Shown here: positions 36,718-46,197 of the stretch, one piece after another
Position numbering within the stretch: the first letter of the stretch is position 1
Layout of the letters: each line of letters begins with the position of its first letter
Source: Vagococcus salmoninarum
GTDB lineage: Bacteria; Bacillota; Bacilli; Lactobacillales; Vagococcaceae
Assembly: GCF_003987495.1 (NCBI RefSeq)
Contig: NZ_NGJU01000005.1
Coordinates: forward strand, 62,001-126,000
Direction of reading: 5' to 3'
Length of the DNA: 64,000 nt
The notes under the pieces: generated by a model
The model's database searches: none
Told to the model about the DNA's origin: nothing
Seen by the model: the letters and a program-made list of their open reading frames with translations, nothing else
Translations under genes and position numbers: made by a program

Positions 36718-39438
36718 TTAGTGAAGAATGTGTCCTTCTTGCAGATTTGTATTAAGTTTTTTGAAGAATCCTCTAATTTTAGGGAATAAGTATAAGCCAA
36801 GACTAAAGAATAAAATCGCAATAAAGATTAATATCACAATTGCTTTGAGTGCATTTGGCCAGTAAATCCCACCGACTGGTTCCCGTAATAAGTTAACAGC
36901 ATGAGTAAAGGGAATAAAGGGATGAATGATTTGGAAGAATTTCCCAGACATTTCAATCGGATAATTCCCCCCACCAGCTGAGATTGACAAGACTAAAATA
37001 ATCACGGCTGCCCCTTTTCCTAAGTTACCAAACAAGGCAACTAAAACGTAAACCATCATCATAAAGGTGAAACCAACTAAGAGCGAAAAGAGAATACTTA
37101 ATCCTGGATTAACAGCATAGGTTCCTAGTAACACAAGATTTCCCACACTGACAATTAAAGCTTGGAAGAAACCAACGACTAAGAAAGTTCCCATCCGCCC
37201 TAAAAATTGGGCCCGTTTAGAATATTTTTTATGTTCGTCTTCCGACAAGTGAAACTCAGTTGTAGCAATACTTGAAAAGAGGACTGCCCCTACCCATAAA
37301 CAAAGAGCGGTGTAGAAAGGGGCACTCGCTGATCCATTATTAGGCACAGGGTAAACATCTTTTTGATCAATTAAGACTGGGTTAGAAATAAAATCACTTT
37401 CTGATGCCGCATCACTTTTAAGTAATTTAACTAATTCATTTAAATCAATGTCTTTTTCCCCTTTATGGATCAAATCAGCCGCTTTATGGATATTTTTGCG
37501 AATACTCGGCCAATCTTCTTCAATCAAAGTACTAGCTGAACTTAAGGCTGTTTCCACAGCTGGTAATTTTTCGTTAACCATACTTAAAGTTTTTTGAATA
37601 TCTGTTTCTAATTTTGGTAAATCACTTGTTACAAAAGCCGCAGCTTTATTCATTTTTTCTTCTAAGACAGGTAAATCATTTTGATACAGCTCTGCCCCTT
37701 GATTAATGCCATTAATAATTGTTGGCATGTTGTCATTTAAAATCGTATTGGCACTATGAATTTCCGTTTTGATAGCCGGTAATTCGCCTTGGTATTTTTC
37801 TAAAAAAGCAATCGCTTGACTAATCGTACCAGAAGTCGATGTCAATAAACTACCAATCTGGCTAATTAAGCCTTCATCAATAATTGTTCCCGTAATTTTT
37901 CCAGCAGAAGCTAACATACTTCCCGCTTCTGTAAGTAACTGATTAACATGTTGACTTATGGCTGTGACATCAATCCCATTGATCGTATTAGCTAATTGAT
38001 TAGCTAATTGACTAATTGTTGACAACTTAGCTTTCAGCTCTTGAGCGGACAAGTGATCCACATTATTAATTACCTCTTGGTTCAAGCCAATTAACTTAGC
38101 AATGGTATTTTGTGCATCACTTAGTTTGTTAATGACTCCTGTTAGTTGGTCTGAGCCAGTTAATTCTTGTAGTTTTAGTAAAGTATCAATCGTTGATCCA
38201 ATCATTTGATTCATACTATTAAGACTATGATTCAACTCGCTTAATGCGGCTTTAAGCTGAGCTTTATCAGCTTCTGTCAATTCTTTGTCACCAATCAAAT
38301 TAGCAACTTCACTAGCTTTATTGGCAACGTCGGTGGCGACTAAACTAATAATCGTCAAACCCGAATCAACTCCTTGGGAAATGTTTGGTAAAGCTGTTTG
38401 AATTTTATCAAGATCCCCTTGTAGTGTTGGAATAACCTTATTAGCTGTTTTAGCTAATTTTTTGACTTCTGGGATAACTTTTTGAGCTTCTGCAATGATT
38501 CCTAAGCCTTTTTTTGCTTCCCCAATCGCATCATTCATCATTTTGGCTAATTCATCAAAGTCTTCATCAATCATCTTGATTTGTTTGCCAGCATTTTGAA
38601 TCTCCGGTATTTTTTCTTGGACGGTTAAAATGATTTTTCCTGATTCTTTGATTTGTGGCATCATGCCATTCACTTCGATAAGCTTATCGCCCATCTTGTT
38701 AACTTCCGGAATATATTTAATAAACTCATTGGCCTTGTCGAGTTTTTTCTTGTAATCTGGCATTTTTTTATTTAATTCTGTGACTTCTTTTGTATAACCG
38801 TCAATTTTATCTAAGTTGTCATCAACTGTTAAAATTTTGCTTTTTAACTTATTAATACTTGGGAGATTAGCATCTAAATCATAGCCAAGTTCATTAAAAG
38901 TTGTTAATAAGGTTTCACTGACCGTATTCACAAACTCGGTACTAATCGTATCTTTAATTGCCCCGGCGCCTTTATCAGTAATTTTAGGAGCGATAGCGTT
39001 AATTTTTTGATTAACGCTGTATTTAATTTCTGGTTTCTTGATATCACCACTAACAAAGCTAACAAGGTTTTCTGAAAAGTCTTCCGGCAAGTAAATGCCA
39101 CCATAAAACTTACCACTTCTCACGCCCTTATCTAGTTCTGCTTTAGAATCGACAAAGACCCAACCGACAGTGTCATTGTCTTTCAAATTAGTAATGATTT
39201 TATCACCGATGTTAATGTCTTTCTCTAACACATTCGCCGTTTTATCATCGGAATAAACCGCAATCGCAATGTCTTTCGTATTAGAATAAGGGTCCCACAA
39301 GGCGGCAATATTAAACCACGCATATAAAGATGGGATAATCATTAAGGCAATAATCAAGAGGAAGGTTAATTTATTTTTAAAAATTCGTTGCCAATCTAAT
39401 TTAAATAGCTCGAAGGCTTGTTTCATCGTTTTTTTCAC
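36718..39438 (-). CDS. YhgE/Pip membrane protein
   Basis: A 906-residue protein of the phage-infection-protein/YhgE family. One membrane helix lies at about 20-42, a long extracellular helical region with repeated LP-leu heptads spans 200-700, and five helices are at the C-terminus (about 725-895), resembling ABC-2 permeases. The long stalk contains many near-repeats of the form PEVKKLA/NKxLP. The start may be the GTG at 39438 or the ATG at 39426, neither with a strong ribosome binding site. It follows the Rrf2 gene by 21 bases. EsaA-like secretion or export roles are possible. Confidence 0.85.
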   Translation of the reverse strand: MKKTMKQAFELFKLDWQRIFKNKLTFLLIIALMIIPSLYAWFNIAALWDPYSNTKDIAIAVYSDDKTANVLEKDINIGDKIITNLKDNDTVGWVFVDSKAELDKGVRSGKFYGGIYLPEDFSENLVSFVSGDIKKPEIKYSVNQKINAIAPKITDKGAGAIKDTISTEFVNTVSETLLTTFNELGYDLDANLPSINKLKSKILTVDDNLDKIDGYTKEVTELNKKMPDYKKKLDKANEFIKYIPEVNKMGDKLIEVNGMMPQIKESGKIILTVQEKIPEIQNAGKQIKMIDEDFDELAKMMNDAIGEAKKGLGIIAEAQKVIPEVKKLAKTANKVIPTLQGDLDKIQTALPNISQGVDSGLTIISLVATDVANKASEVANLIGDKELTEADKAQLKAALSELNHSLNSMNQMIGSTIDTLLKLQELTGSDQLTGVINKLSDAQNTIAKLIGLNQEVINNVDHLSAQELKAKLSTISQLANQLANTINGIDVTAISQHVNQLLTEAGSMLASAGKITGTIIDEGLISQIGSLLTSTSGTISQAIAFLEKYQGELPAIKTEIHSANTILNDNMPTIINGINQGAELYQNDLPVLEEKMNKAAAFVTSDLPKLETDIQKTLSMVNEKLPAVETALSSASTLIEEDWPSIRKNIHKAADLIHKGEKDIDLNELVKLLKSDAASESDFISNPVLIDQKDVYPVPNNGSASAPFYTALCLWVGAVLFSSIATTEFHLSEDEHKKYSKRAQFLGRMGTFLVVGFFQALIVSVGNLVLLGTYAVNPGLSILFSLLVGFTFMMMVYVLVALFGNLGKGAAVIILVLSISAGGGNYPIEMSGKFFQIIHPFIPFTHAVNLLREPVGGIYWPNALKAIVILIFIAILFFSLGLYLFPKIRGFFKKLNTNLQEGHILH

Positions 39439-39459
39439 TACACGTCAACTTCTTTCACT

Positions 39460-39930
39460 TTAATTCTGGTTCCAATCTTTCGTTGGAATCATCTGTTCTT
39501 TTTCAAAGACGGCTTCTAACACTTCCTGAATTGAGATGGTTTTTAGTTTTTCTTCCCAGGCCCGATCAGCTTCTGAGAAAAAAGCTGAGACGATGTTATG
39601 ACCGTTTTGGGCAAATTCATCAAACTCAGAAAAAGCCCGTTGCAGGACCCCCATATTAGGGAAAGTTTCCAGTGGCCCTTCAATTGCTTCAACAATTTCT
39701 AGTAAGGTAATATCGGAAGTCTTTTTTTCCAAATAAAAACCGCCATTGTTCCCGGAAACTCCGCCGATTAATTTCGAAACGACTAGTTTTCGTAAGAGTT
39801 TTCTAACATATGATTGAGAAACTGATAATTTAGTATAAATACTTTCTGATGAGACCGGAACATCCGTTCTTTGGATAGATAAAATTGCCATAATAGCTAA
39901 TGCTTGCTCAGTGGCATTGGTTAATTTCAC
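39460..39930 (-). CDS. Rrf2-family regulator without cysteines
   Basis: A 156-residue regulator with the Rrf2 winged helix-turn-helix (about 1-85; SQSYVRKLLRKLVVSKLI, GNNGGFYLEK). It contains no cysteine at all, so it cannot hold an Fe-S cluster as IscR or NsrR do and belongs to the YwnA-like group. The GTG start at 39930 is preceded by AAGGAGATGACTTAA. It probably represses its own operon with yhgE through the palindrome at 39988-40004. Confidence 0.87.
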   Translation of the reverse strand: MKLTNATEQALAIMAILSIQRTDVPVSSESIYTKLSVSQSYVRKLLRKLVVSKLIGGVSGNNGGFYLEKKTSDITLLEIVEAIEGPLETFPNMGVLQRAFSEFDEFAQNGHNIVSAFFSEADRAWEEKLKTISIQEVLEAVFEKEQMIPTKDWNQN

Positions 39931-39964
39931 TTAAGTCATCTCCTTTTCACTACTTTCAAAATCG

Positions 39965-40004
39965 ATTATAGACTTTTATTGTCCACTATGCAATAACTTT
40001 GCAT
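39965..40004 (-). promoter_or_regulatory. Promoter and palindromic operator of the Rrf2-yhgE operon
   Basis: TTGCAT (39988-39993), 17-base spacer, TATAAT (39965-39970). The -35 is one arm of the perfect inverted repeat ATGCAA-N5-TTGCAT at 39988-40004. Confidence 0.72.
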
Positions 40005-40037
40005 TATTTTTCAGATTTTTTTCATAATTAATAGCAA

Positions 40038-40071
40038 AATAGAGGTGATGGCAAGTGCCATAACCTCTATT
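40038..40071 (-). terminator. Hairpin upstream of the Rrf2 operon and beyond the ABC exporter gene
   Basis: A 16-bp stem with one mismatch (40038-40053 with 40056-40071) and a two-base loop. The T tract on the minus strand is short (TTTTG). It most likely ends transcription of the ABC exporter gene. Confidence 0.7.
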
Positions 40072-40086
40072 GACTGATCCTTAAAA

Positions 40087-41703
40087 TTAACTTTTTACTA
40101 ATCTTTGATTCTCCAAACGGTAGACGTGATGAAACATTGCTAAAAATTCTGCATTGTCTGAATGAGTTACAACAATGATAATTTTATTTTCAATCTTTGA
40201 AATAATGTTAGCAATTAATGATTCATTCAGTTTGTCTACGCCGGAAGTTGGCTCGTCAAAAATTAATAGTTCTGCTTCCCCATACAAACCACGAGCAATA
40301 TCTAAGCGCCGCTCCTCACCACCACTTAACTGAGTCTCAGCAGATAACTGATAATTAAGCCCTGCCTCTCCAGCTAAAGCATATTTTTCCAAACCAACTT
40401 CTTTGAGAGCTTGGGACATTCTTTCATCATCTGCCTCTTGAAATAGGCTAAGATTTTCCCGGATACTGCCTTCAAAGATTGCGGTTTTTTGTGGTATGTA
40501 AGCGACTTTTGCATAGAGGCTAGCTTTATTTATCCCTCTTAATTCTTCCTTGCCAAAATAAATCTCACCTGTGGTTGGTTCTCTAATTCCTAAAAGTAAG
40601 TCTAGTAACGTACTTTTTCCACTGCCACTACTACCGGTGATGCCGTAGCGTTGCCCTTTCTCAAAGCTTAAATTTAAGTCCTTGAAAAGTAACGCCTGAT
40701 AACCAAAGGCAACTTGACTTAAATGGATGTTTCCTAAAGACTCTAACGCCACTTGAGGTTGGTTTAAGGGGTTTGACGGCGGTTTAACTAAGGCTAAAAT
40801 CTTAGTGACAATTGGTTGGCTAGCAGTGATTTCAGTATAACAATTTGAAAAAGCTTGAATTGGTCCCGCAATCGTTCCCATTAAAGTTGTCATAGCGATA
40901 ACTTCTGGCAAGGTAATCCGATTCATCAAAATGAAATAACCTCCAACAATCCACGTACCCGAATAAACAATATTATCTAAGGCGTAAATAATCGTAATCG
41001 TCAGCCCTTGAGAGACTTGAAAATCAGTGGCTCGTTCTTTAGTTGCTTGATTGCTCCCCTTTAATCTCCTAGTAAAACTCTGACTAGCATGACTTAACTT
41101 AATAAAGGCTAAGTGGCTAGAAAATTCCTCAAACTGCTTTAAATAGCGATTTTTTTGAGTTTGCCACTGCTCCCGCTTATTGGCTAACATCCATTTGCTA
41201 AAGAAGGGACTGAGAAAAGGCACTAAGGCTAAGGCAATCATGATTGTGGCAAACATCCCATTTAAAATAAAGGCTCCTAGAACGGCAAAAATAAAAACCC
41301 CGATAACTTGAACCGAAAAGACTAGACGATCTAAATAAATAGTTTCAATTAAGTCTAAATCATTCGTAAGATGAGCAATTCGTCTGGCACTTTTTTGCTG
41401 TTGGTTGGCTAAAATACTTTCCCTTAAATAATGGCTTGTTAAATCATTTCTAAGAGACTGAACAATTGTTTGAATTAGCAGACTGGCTGTCTTCCGAGGT
41501 AAAAAATCTGAGACAGCTTCAACTACAAAATAGCCAACTGCTAATATAGACAAGCGCATAAAATGACTGAGATCCCCTTGAGTCGCTGAATTAGCTAAAC
41601 TCTGATAAACAAAGGCAATACCAACAGTCATGAAAGCGGCGAAAATAGCTGAAGCGATATAGAGTCCTGTCAACATTTGATGTTTCTTAAAATAATAAGT
41701 CAT
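40087..41703 (-). CDS. ABC exporter, fused permease and ATPase
   Basis: A 538-residue half-transporter. Six membrane helices lie in residues 1-300, and the ATPase follows with Walker A GSSGSGKSTLLDLL (about 359-372), signature LSGGEERRLDIARG (about 457-470) and Walker B LLIFDEPTSG. The GGERR form of the signature lacks the common glutamine, and the EAA-like Glu after Walker B is present. It is preceded by a 13-codon ORF whose stop lies in its ribosome binding region. The cargo is unknown, and peptide or thiol export are candidates. Confidence 0.87.
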   Translation of the reverse strand: MTYYFKKHQMLTGLYIASAIFAAFMTVGIAFVYQSLANSATQGDLSHFMRLSILAVGYFVVEAVSDFLPRKTASLLIQTIVQSLRNDLTSHYLRESILANQQQKSARRIAHLTNDLDLIETIYLDRLVFSVQVIGVFIFAVLGAFILNGMFATIMIALALVPFLSPFFSKWMLANKREQWQTQKNRYLKQFEEFSSHLAFIKLSHASQSFTRRLKGSNQATKERATDFQVSQGLTITIIYALDNIVYSGTWIVGGYFILMNRITLPEVIAMTTLMGTIAGPIQAFSNCYTEITASQPIVTKILALVKPPSNPLNQPQVALESLGNIHLSQVAFGYQALLFKDLNLSFEKGQRYGITGSSGSGKSTLLDLLLGIREPTTGEIYFGKEELRGINKASLYAKVAYIPQKTAIFEGSIRENLSLFQEADDERMSQALKEVGLEKYALAGEAGLNYQLSAETQLSGGEERRLDIARGLYGEAELLIFDEPTSGVDKLNESLIANIISKIENKIIIVVTHSDNAEFLAMFHHVYRLENQRLVKS

Positions 41704-41715
41704 CGCTTTCTCCTT

Positions 41716-41757
41716 TTAGTGCTTTAAGCAACAGGGAGCCACGTTAACTTGAATCAT
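41716..41757 (-). CDS. 13-codon leader peptide before the ABC exporter, MIQVNVAPCCLKH
   Basis: A short ORF with a good ribosome binding site (AAAGGTGGTG, eight bases before the ATG). The stop TAA touches the AAAAGGAG site of the exporter gene 12 bases before its ATG, so ribosomes could be passed on. The two adjacent Cys codons and the final His are notable. It could be a regulatory leader or, less likely, an exported peptide. No RNA switch is evident by eye. Confidence 0.5.
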   Translation of the reverse strand: MIQVNVAPCCLKH

Positions 41758-41811
41758 GTCTGCCACACCACCTTTTTGCTTATATCTTAAAGGATTCACC
41801 TTAATAACACA

Positions 41812-41847
41812 ACAAAAACCCCACTAAACAGTACGTCTAGTGGGGTT
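41812..41847 (-). terminator. Terminator after fba
   Basis: Perfect 10-bp stem (41817-41826 with 41838-41847) and an 11-base loop. The minus strand continues TTTTTG. Confidence 0.88.
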
Positions 41848-41868
41848 ACTTTTAAATGATTGGTAAAA

Positions 41869-42735
41869 TTATGCTTTACCTTTTGAACCGAACCATTCGA
41901 TTCTTTGTTTAACTAGTTCAGTTACAGCAGTTGTACCTGGTTCTAGTAATTTACGAGGGTCAAAACCTTTACCTTCAAGATCTTTTCCTTCTTCGATGTA
42001 TTTACGTGTTGCTGCTGCAAAGACTTCTTGACATTCAGTGTTCACGTTAATTTTAGAAACACCTAGAGAAATTGCTTTTTGAACTTGCTCTAAAGGAATA
42101 CCTGATCCACCGTGTAATACTAGCGGTTTGCCATCAGTTACATCAGCAATTGCTTGTAATGTATCAAAGCTTAAACCAGTCCAGTTTTCTGGGTAAGAAC
42201 CGTGGATGTTACCAATACCAGCAGCTAGGAAATCAATTCCTGTATCTGACATTTGTTTACATTCAGCTGGATCTGCTAATTCACCAGAACCGATAATTCC
42301 GTCTTCTTCGCCGCCGATGCTGCCAACTTCACATTCTACTGAAACGCCAGCAGCGTGAGCTTTCGCAACAACTTGTTTTGCTTCTTCTAAGTTTTTATCA
42401 AATGGATGATGAGAACCATCATACATCACTGATGTATAGCCTAATTCGATACATTTTAATGCATCTTCGTATTCACCATGGTCTAAATGTAGAGCTACTG
42501 GTACAGTAATTCCCATTGAGTCGATTAAATCTTGAACCATGTGGACACACATTTGGTAGCCACCCATGTATTTCGCAGCGCCCATTGAAGTTTGAATCAT
42601 TACTGGAGATTTAGATTCTTCAGCACCTTTAAGAATAGCTTTCGTCCATTCTAAGTTGTTCGTGTTAAAAGCTCCGATTGCGTATTGACCTTCACGTGCT
42701 TTTTGTAACATTTCTGTTGCTGATACTAATGCCAT
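41869..42735 (-). CDS. fba: Class II fructose-1,6-bisphosphate aldolase
   Basis: Glycolytic zinc aldolase of 288 residues. LHLDHGEYEDALKCIELG holds the metal-binding and catalytic His/Asp region (about 82-99), and GGEEDGI, GIGNIHG and LVLHGGSGIP supply other zinc and phosphate ligands. It is monocistronic with a promoter at 42796-42824 and a palindrome at the transcription start. Confidence 0.96.
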   Translation of the reverse strand: MALVSATEMLQKAREGQYAIGAFNTNNLEWTKAILKGAEESKSPVMIQTSMGAAKYMGGYQMCVHMVQDLIDSMGITVPVALHLDHGEYEDALKCIELGYTSVMYDGSHHPFDKNLEEAKQVVAKAHAAGVSVECEVGSIGGEEDGIIGSGELADPAECKQMSDTGIDFLAAGIGNIHGSYPENWTGLSFDTLQAIADVTDGKPLVLHGGSGIPLEQVQKAISLGVSKINVNTECQEVFAAATRKYIEEGKDLEGKGFDPRKLLEPGTTAVTELVKQRIEWFGSKGKA

Positions 42736-42768
42736 TTAAAATTCCTCCTATTATTGGAAAACTATTTT

Positions 42769-42785
42769 GTTAAGTCATACTTAAC
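42769..42785 (-). promoter_or_regulatory. Palindromic operator candidate at the fba transcription start
   Basis: Perfect inverted repeat GTTAAGT-CAT-ACTTAAC, located from about +4 to +20 relative to the expected start. Its 12-base half GTTAAGTCATAC recurs at 46198-46209. Confidence 0.6.
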
Positions 42786-42795
42786 TGACATACAT

Positions 42796-42824
42796 ATTTT
42801 ATCAGAAATAAGAGTACATTTCTA
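42796..42824 (-). promoter_or_regulatory. fba promoter
   Basis: TAGAAA (42819-42824), 17-base spacer, TAAAAT (42796-42801). The palindrome at 42769-42785 lies just downstream. Confidence 0.6.
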
Positions 42825-42899
42825 CCTATATTGCTAAAATTGTCAGTTAATTTGAAAATTCTTTCACATTTTCATGGAATTACCATCTAATATCGTGAA

Positions 42900-44498
42900 T
42901 TAGTGAACTAAACTCGCAGCGATAAATGCAGCGAAGAGTTTTTGTGGACGATTAGGTCGTGAAATAAGTTCAGGATGAAATTGGGCTGCAACGAAAAATG
43001 GGTGATTATTCAGCTCAATAATTTCAACTAAACGATTATCTGGTGACGTTCCTGAAAAAACGAACCCTTTGTCTGCCATTATTTGACGGTAGTCATTATT
43101 AAACTCGTAACGGTGACGGTGACGCTCTTGAACTTCCGCAACTTCCCCATAAGCTTGCCACGCTAGACTACCAGGTTTCAAGACACAAGGGTATAAACCT
43201 AAACGTAAAGTTCCCCCTAAATTAGCCACATCCACTTGATCTGCCATCAAATCAATAATGTTATGTTCTAAGTTAGCCTCATTTTCAGCTGATCCTGCCT
43301 TAGCTAAGCCTAGCACATTACGTGCAAACTCAATACATGCCAGTTGCATTCCTAAACAAATTCCTAAGAAAGGCACTTGCTGCTCACGGGCATATTTAAT
43401 CGCTGTGATTTTACCTTCTAAGCCTCGGTCACCAAAGCCTCCTGGTACAATAATCCCCTGGGCACTAGCTAGTTTCTCGGCTACGTTGTCCTCTGTTAAA
43501 CTAGCTGAATCGACCCAGTCAATCTCAATGTCGCTGTCATGGGCAAAGCCAGCATGTTTTAAGGCTTCGACTACTGATAAATAGGCATCTTGTAATTCTA
43601 CGTACTTACCCACTAAGGCAATCCGGGTTTTTTTGCTTAAATTTAAGACTTTTTGTTCTAAAGCTAACCATTCAGTCATGTCCGCTTCAGGGGTTTCTAA
43701 ACCTAAATGCTGACAAACAATTTCGTCCATCCCTTGTTTTTTCAAGTTCAATGGAATTGAGTACAACGTATTAACATCCAGAGATTCAATCACGGCTTCT
43801 GTTTCCACATCACAAAAGAGCGCTAACTTCTCTTTCATACTTTCAGAAATGGGTTCTTCTGTCCGAACTACTAAAATATTTGGTTGAATTCCTAAACTTC
43901 TTAATTCTTTGACACTGTGTTGGGTTGGTTTAGTTTTCATTTCCCCAGCTGCTTTCAAATAAGGAATTAAAGTCGTATGAATGTACATCACATTATCAGA
44001 GCCAACATCTCGCTTCATTTGTCTTAAGGCTTCTAAAAATGGTAATGACTCAATATCCCCAACAGTTCCGCCGACTTCCGTTATAATAACATCGGCATTC
44101 GTCGTTTCCGCCGCCCGCATAATTCGGCTTTTTAATTCATCAGTGACATGAGGGATCACTTGGACAGTCGCTCCTAAGTACTCCCCTTTCCGTTCTTTCC
44201 GCAAGACTTCTGAATATATTTTACCAGTTGTGACATTTGAGTATTGATTTAAGTTAATATCAATAAACCGCTCATAGTGACCTAAATCTAAATCTGTTTC
44301 CGCACCATCATCCGTGACGAAAACTTCACCATGTTGATAAGGACTCATTGTTCCTGGATCAATGTTGATATAAGGATCGAATTTTTGAATTGTTACATTT
44401 AATCCGCGATTTTTCAGCAATCTACCTAAAGATGCTGCGACAATTCCTTTGCCAATCGATGAAACAACCCCACCTGTTACAAAAATATACTTCGTCAT
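42900..44498 (-). CDS. pyrG: CTP synthase
   Basis: A 532-residue enzyme that aminates UTP to CTP. The N-terminal synthase has [18 protein letters not shown] (P-loop) and the glutaminase has GICLGMQLA (nucleophile Cys) and FHPEL. The leader carries a reiterative-transcription attenuator (see 44562-44636). The ribosome binding site AAAAGGGG is 6-7 bases before the ATG. Confidence 0.97.
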   Translation of the reverse strand: MTKYIFVTGGVVSSIGKGIVAASLGRLLKNRGLNVTIQKFDPYINIDPGTMSPYQHGEVFVTDDGAETDLDLGHYERFIDINLNQYSNVTTGKIYSEVLRKERKGEYLGATVQVIPHVTDELKSRIMRAAETTNADVIITEVGGTVGDIESLPFLEALRQMKRDVGSDNVMYIHTTLIPYLKAAGEMKTKPTQHSVKELRSLGIQPNILVVRTEEPISESMKEKLALFCDVETEAVIESLDVNTLYSIPLNLKKQGMDEIVCQHLGLETPEADMTEWLALEQKVLNLSKKTRIALVGKYVELQDAYLSVVEALKHAGFAHDSDIEIDWVDSASLTEDNVAEKLASAQGIIVPGGFGDRGLEGKITAIKYAREQQVPFLGICLGMQLACIEFARNVLGLAKAGSAENEANLEHNIIDLMADQVDVANLGGTLRLGLYPCVLKPGSLAWQAYGEVAEVQERHRHRYEFNNDYRQIMADKGFVFSGTSPDNRLVEIIELNNHPFFVAAQFHPELISRPNRPQKLFAAFIAASLVH

Positions 44499-44561
44499 TC
44501 AAAAAACCCCTTTTCAACTATTTTTTGGGAACAACACTGCTTTTTAAGCGAACTCATAAAA

Positions 44562-44597
44562 ATTAAAAAACTCCCTATTCATAGCTGAATAGGGAGC
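44562..44597 (-). promoter_or_regulatory. pyrG leader attenuator (CTP-sensing terminator)
   Basis: An 11-bp stem pairs GCTCCCTATTC (44587-44597) with its complement at 44570-44580 and is followed by TTTTTTAATTTTT. The GCTCCC sequence in the 5' arm is the element that pairs with extra G residues in the Bacillus pyrG mechanism. It is at the expected spot, about 40 bases after the start site. Confidence 0.85.
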
Positions 44598-44632
44598 GAA
44601 AGTTATAATTTTGGCTACTCATTTTCAAGAGT

Positions 44633-44672
44633 GCCCAATAAAAATAATACAAGTAAATGGGACCTAAGTCAA
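44633..44672 (-). promoter_or_regulatory. pyrG promoter with GGGC initiation
   Basis: TTGACT (44667-44672), 17-base spacer, TATTAT (44644-44649), then seven bases to GGGC (44633-44636), so transcripts begin GGGC. Stuttering on the G run at low CTP gives poly-G that can block the attenuator. Confidence 0.85.
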
Positions 44673-44690
44673 TCATAACTTTTGTTTTTT

Positions 44691-46169
44691 TTAATAAAAA
44701 CCAGAACCTTTTTGATTCGTATCAATCATAATATTTTTCGTTTGACTGTAAGCATCTAACATTGATTTATACGTTTCCCGGCCAATTCCTGATTGCTTGT
44801 ACCCGCCAAAAGGTGCCCCAGCTGGAATCGCATTATACGTATTAACCCAGACTCGACCTGTTTCTAAACGGCGCCCGACTTCTAAAGCGGTGTTAAGATT
44901 TTCCGTCCAAACTCCGCCACCTAAACCGTAAATTGAATCGTTAGCCATCGCTACTACATCATCAATCTCATTAAATTTAATGACAACAGCTACTGGTCCA
45001 AAGATTTCTTCTTGTGCCACTCGCATGTCGTTCGTCACATTAGTTAATAAGGTTGGTTCTAAGAAGTAACCTTTTTCTCGTCCTTGATCCAGTAATCGTT
45101 GACCGCCAGCTTGTAAGTGGGCGCCTTCAGCTTGACCGACTTTAATCATCTCTAAAATTTGATTCATTTGTTTTTCCGAAACTTGGGCACCCATTTGCGT
45201 TTCTAGGTCAATTGGTGAGCCGACTTTGACTTTATTAAAGGCGATAGTTAAAGCTGCGACAAATTTATCGTAAATGCCGGCTTGAACAAAGATTCGTGAA
45301 CCAGCACTACAAACTTGACCTTGGTTAAATAAAATTCCCATTTGAGCCCCATCAATGGCTTTTTCAAATGGCATATCGTCAAAGAAAATATTGGCTGACT
45401 TGCCACCTAGTTCTAAAGTCGCTGGGACTAAACGTTTAGCAGCGGCAATCCCGACATTGCGCCCGACTTCGGTAGAACCGGTAAAGGCTAATTTATGAAT
45501 GCCTTCGTGATGTAACATGTACTCGCCTGATTTAGAACCTTTACCAGTAATAATGTTTAAGACGCCTTTTGGTAAGACGCCGTCAATAATCTTAGCGAAC
45601 TCAAGTAAACTTAGTGAAGTACTTGATGAGGGATGAATAATCACCGTATTACCTGCAGCTAAGGCTGGGGCAATTTTCCAAGCAGCCATTAAAAATGGGA
45701 AATTCCAAGGAATAATTTGCCCAACAACACCGATTGGTTCCTTGATAACAATACTCATTAAATTATTAGTTAAATTTTGAGCGGCCCCTTCTTCACTACG
45801 AACAACCCCAGCAAAGTATCTAAAATGATCCGCGGCACTTGGCACATCGACATTTAAAGTTTCCCGAATCGGTTTACCATTATCTAAAGTTTCCACTAAA
45901 GCTAAATGTTCTTGATTCTCTTCAATTAAATCAGCAATTTTTAATAATAAGTTGCTACGTTCTGTCAAAGTTGTTTGACGCCAAGTTTTTAAGGCTTGAT
46001 TCGCTGCTAAGACGGCTTGATCAACATCTTGATCAGTAGCATCAACAAATGTCGCTAACTCTTCTCCAGTTGCCGGGTTAGTCGCAGTAATCACTTTTCC
46101 ACCTGTACCATTTGACCATTTACCATCAATATATAAGCCGTATTGCTCTTGTAAGTTTAGTTCTAACAT
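44691..46169 (-). CDS. NAD(P)-dependent aldehyde dehydrogenase
   Basis: A 492-residue enzyme of the aldehyde dehydrogenase superfamily, close to acetaldehyde dehydrogenase (ExaC/AldB) types. The NAD fold has IIPWNFPFLMAAWKIAPALAAG, the catalytic Glu lies in LELGGKS and the catalytic Cys in FNQGQVCSAGSR. The C-terminal KGSGFY is family typical. It may oxidise acetaldehyde to acetate. Its promoter carries a cre-like site and the shared motif of fba, so expression probably follows carbon supply. Confidence 0.88.
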   Translation of the reverse strand: MLELNLQEQYGLYIDGKWSNGTGGKVITATNPATGEELATFVDATDQDVDQAVLAANQALKTWRQTTLTERSNLLLKIADLIEENQEHLALVETLDNGKPIRETLNVDVPSAADHFRYFAGVVRSEEGAAQNLTNNLMSIVIKEPIGVVGQIIPWNFPFLMAAWKIAPALAAGNTVIIHPSSSTSLSLLEFAKIIDGVLPKGVLNIITGKGSKSGEYMLHHEGIHKLAFTGSTEVGRNVGIAAAKRLVPATLELGGKSANIFFDDMPFEKAIDGAQMGILFNQGQVCSAGSRIFVQAGIYDKFVAALTIAFNKVKVGSPIDLETQMGAQVSEKQMNQILEMIKVGQAEGAHLQAGGQRLLDQGREKGYFLEPTLLTNVTNDMRVAQEEIFGPVAVVIKFNEIDDVVAMANDSIYGLGGGVWTENLNTALEVGRRLETGRVWVNTYNAIPAGAPFGGYKQSGIGRETYKSMLDAYSQTKNIMIDTNQKGSGFY

Positions 46170-46197
46170 AAAATATCTTCCTCCAATAATTGTTTTT

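Noticed and set aside
44498-44557. A 20-codon ORF in the pyrG leader that overlaps the pyrG ATG in ATGA and contains Cys-Cys
   Set aside because: It has no ribosome binding site, only the T run of the attenuator upstream, so translation is unlikely.
44570-44597. Simple terminator of the aldehyde dehydrogenase gene
   Set aside because: It lies downstream of the pyrG promoter and has the GCTCCC arm, so it is better explained as the pyrG attenuator.
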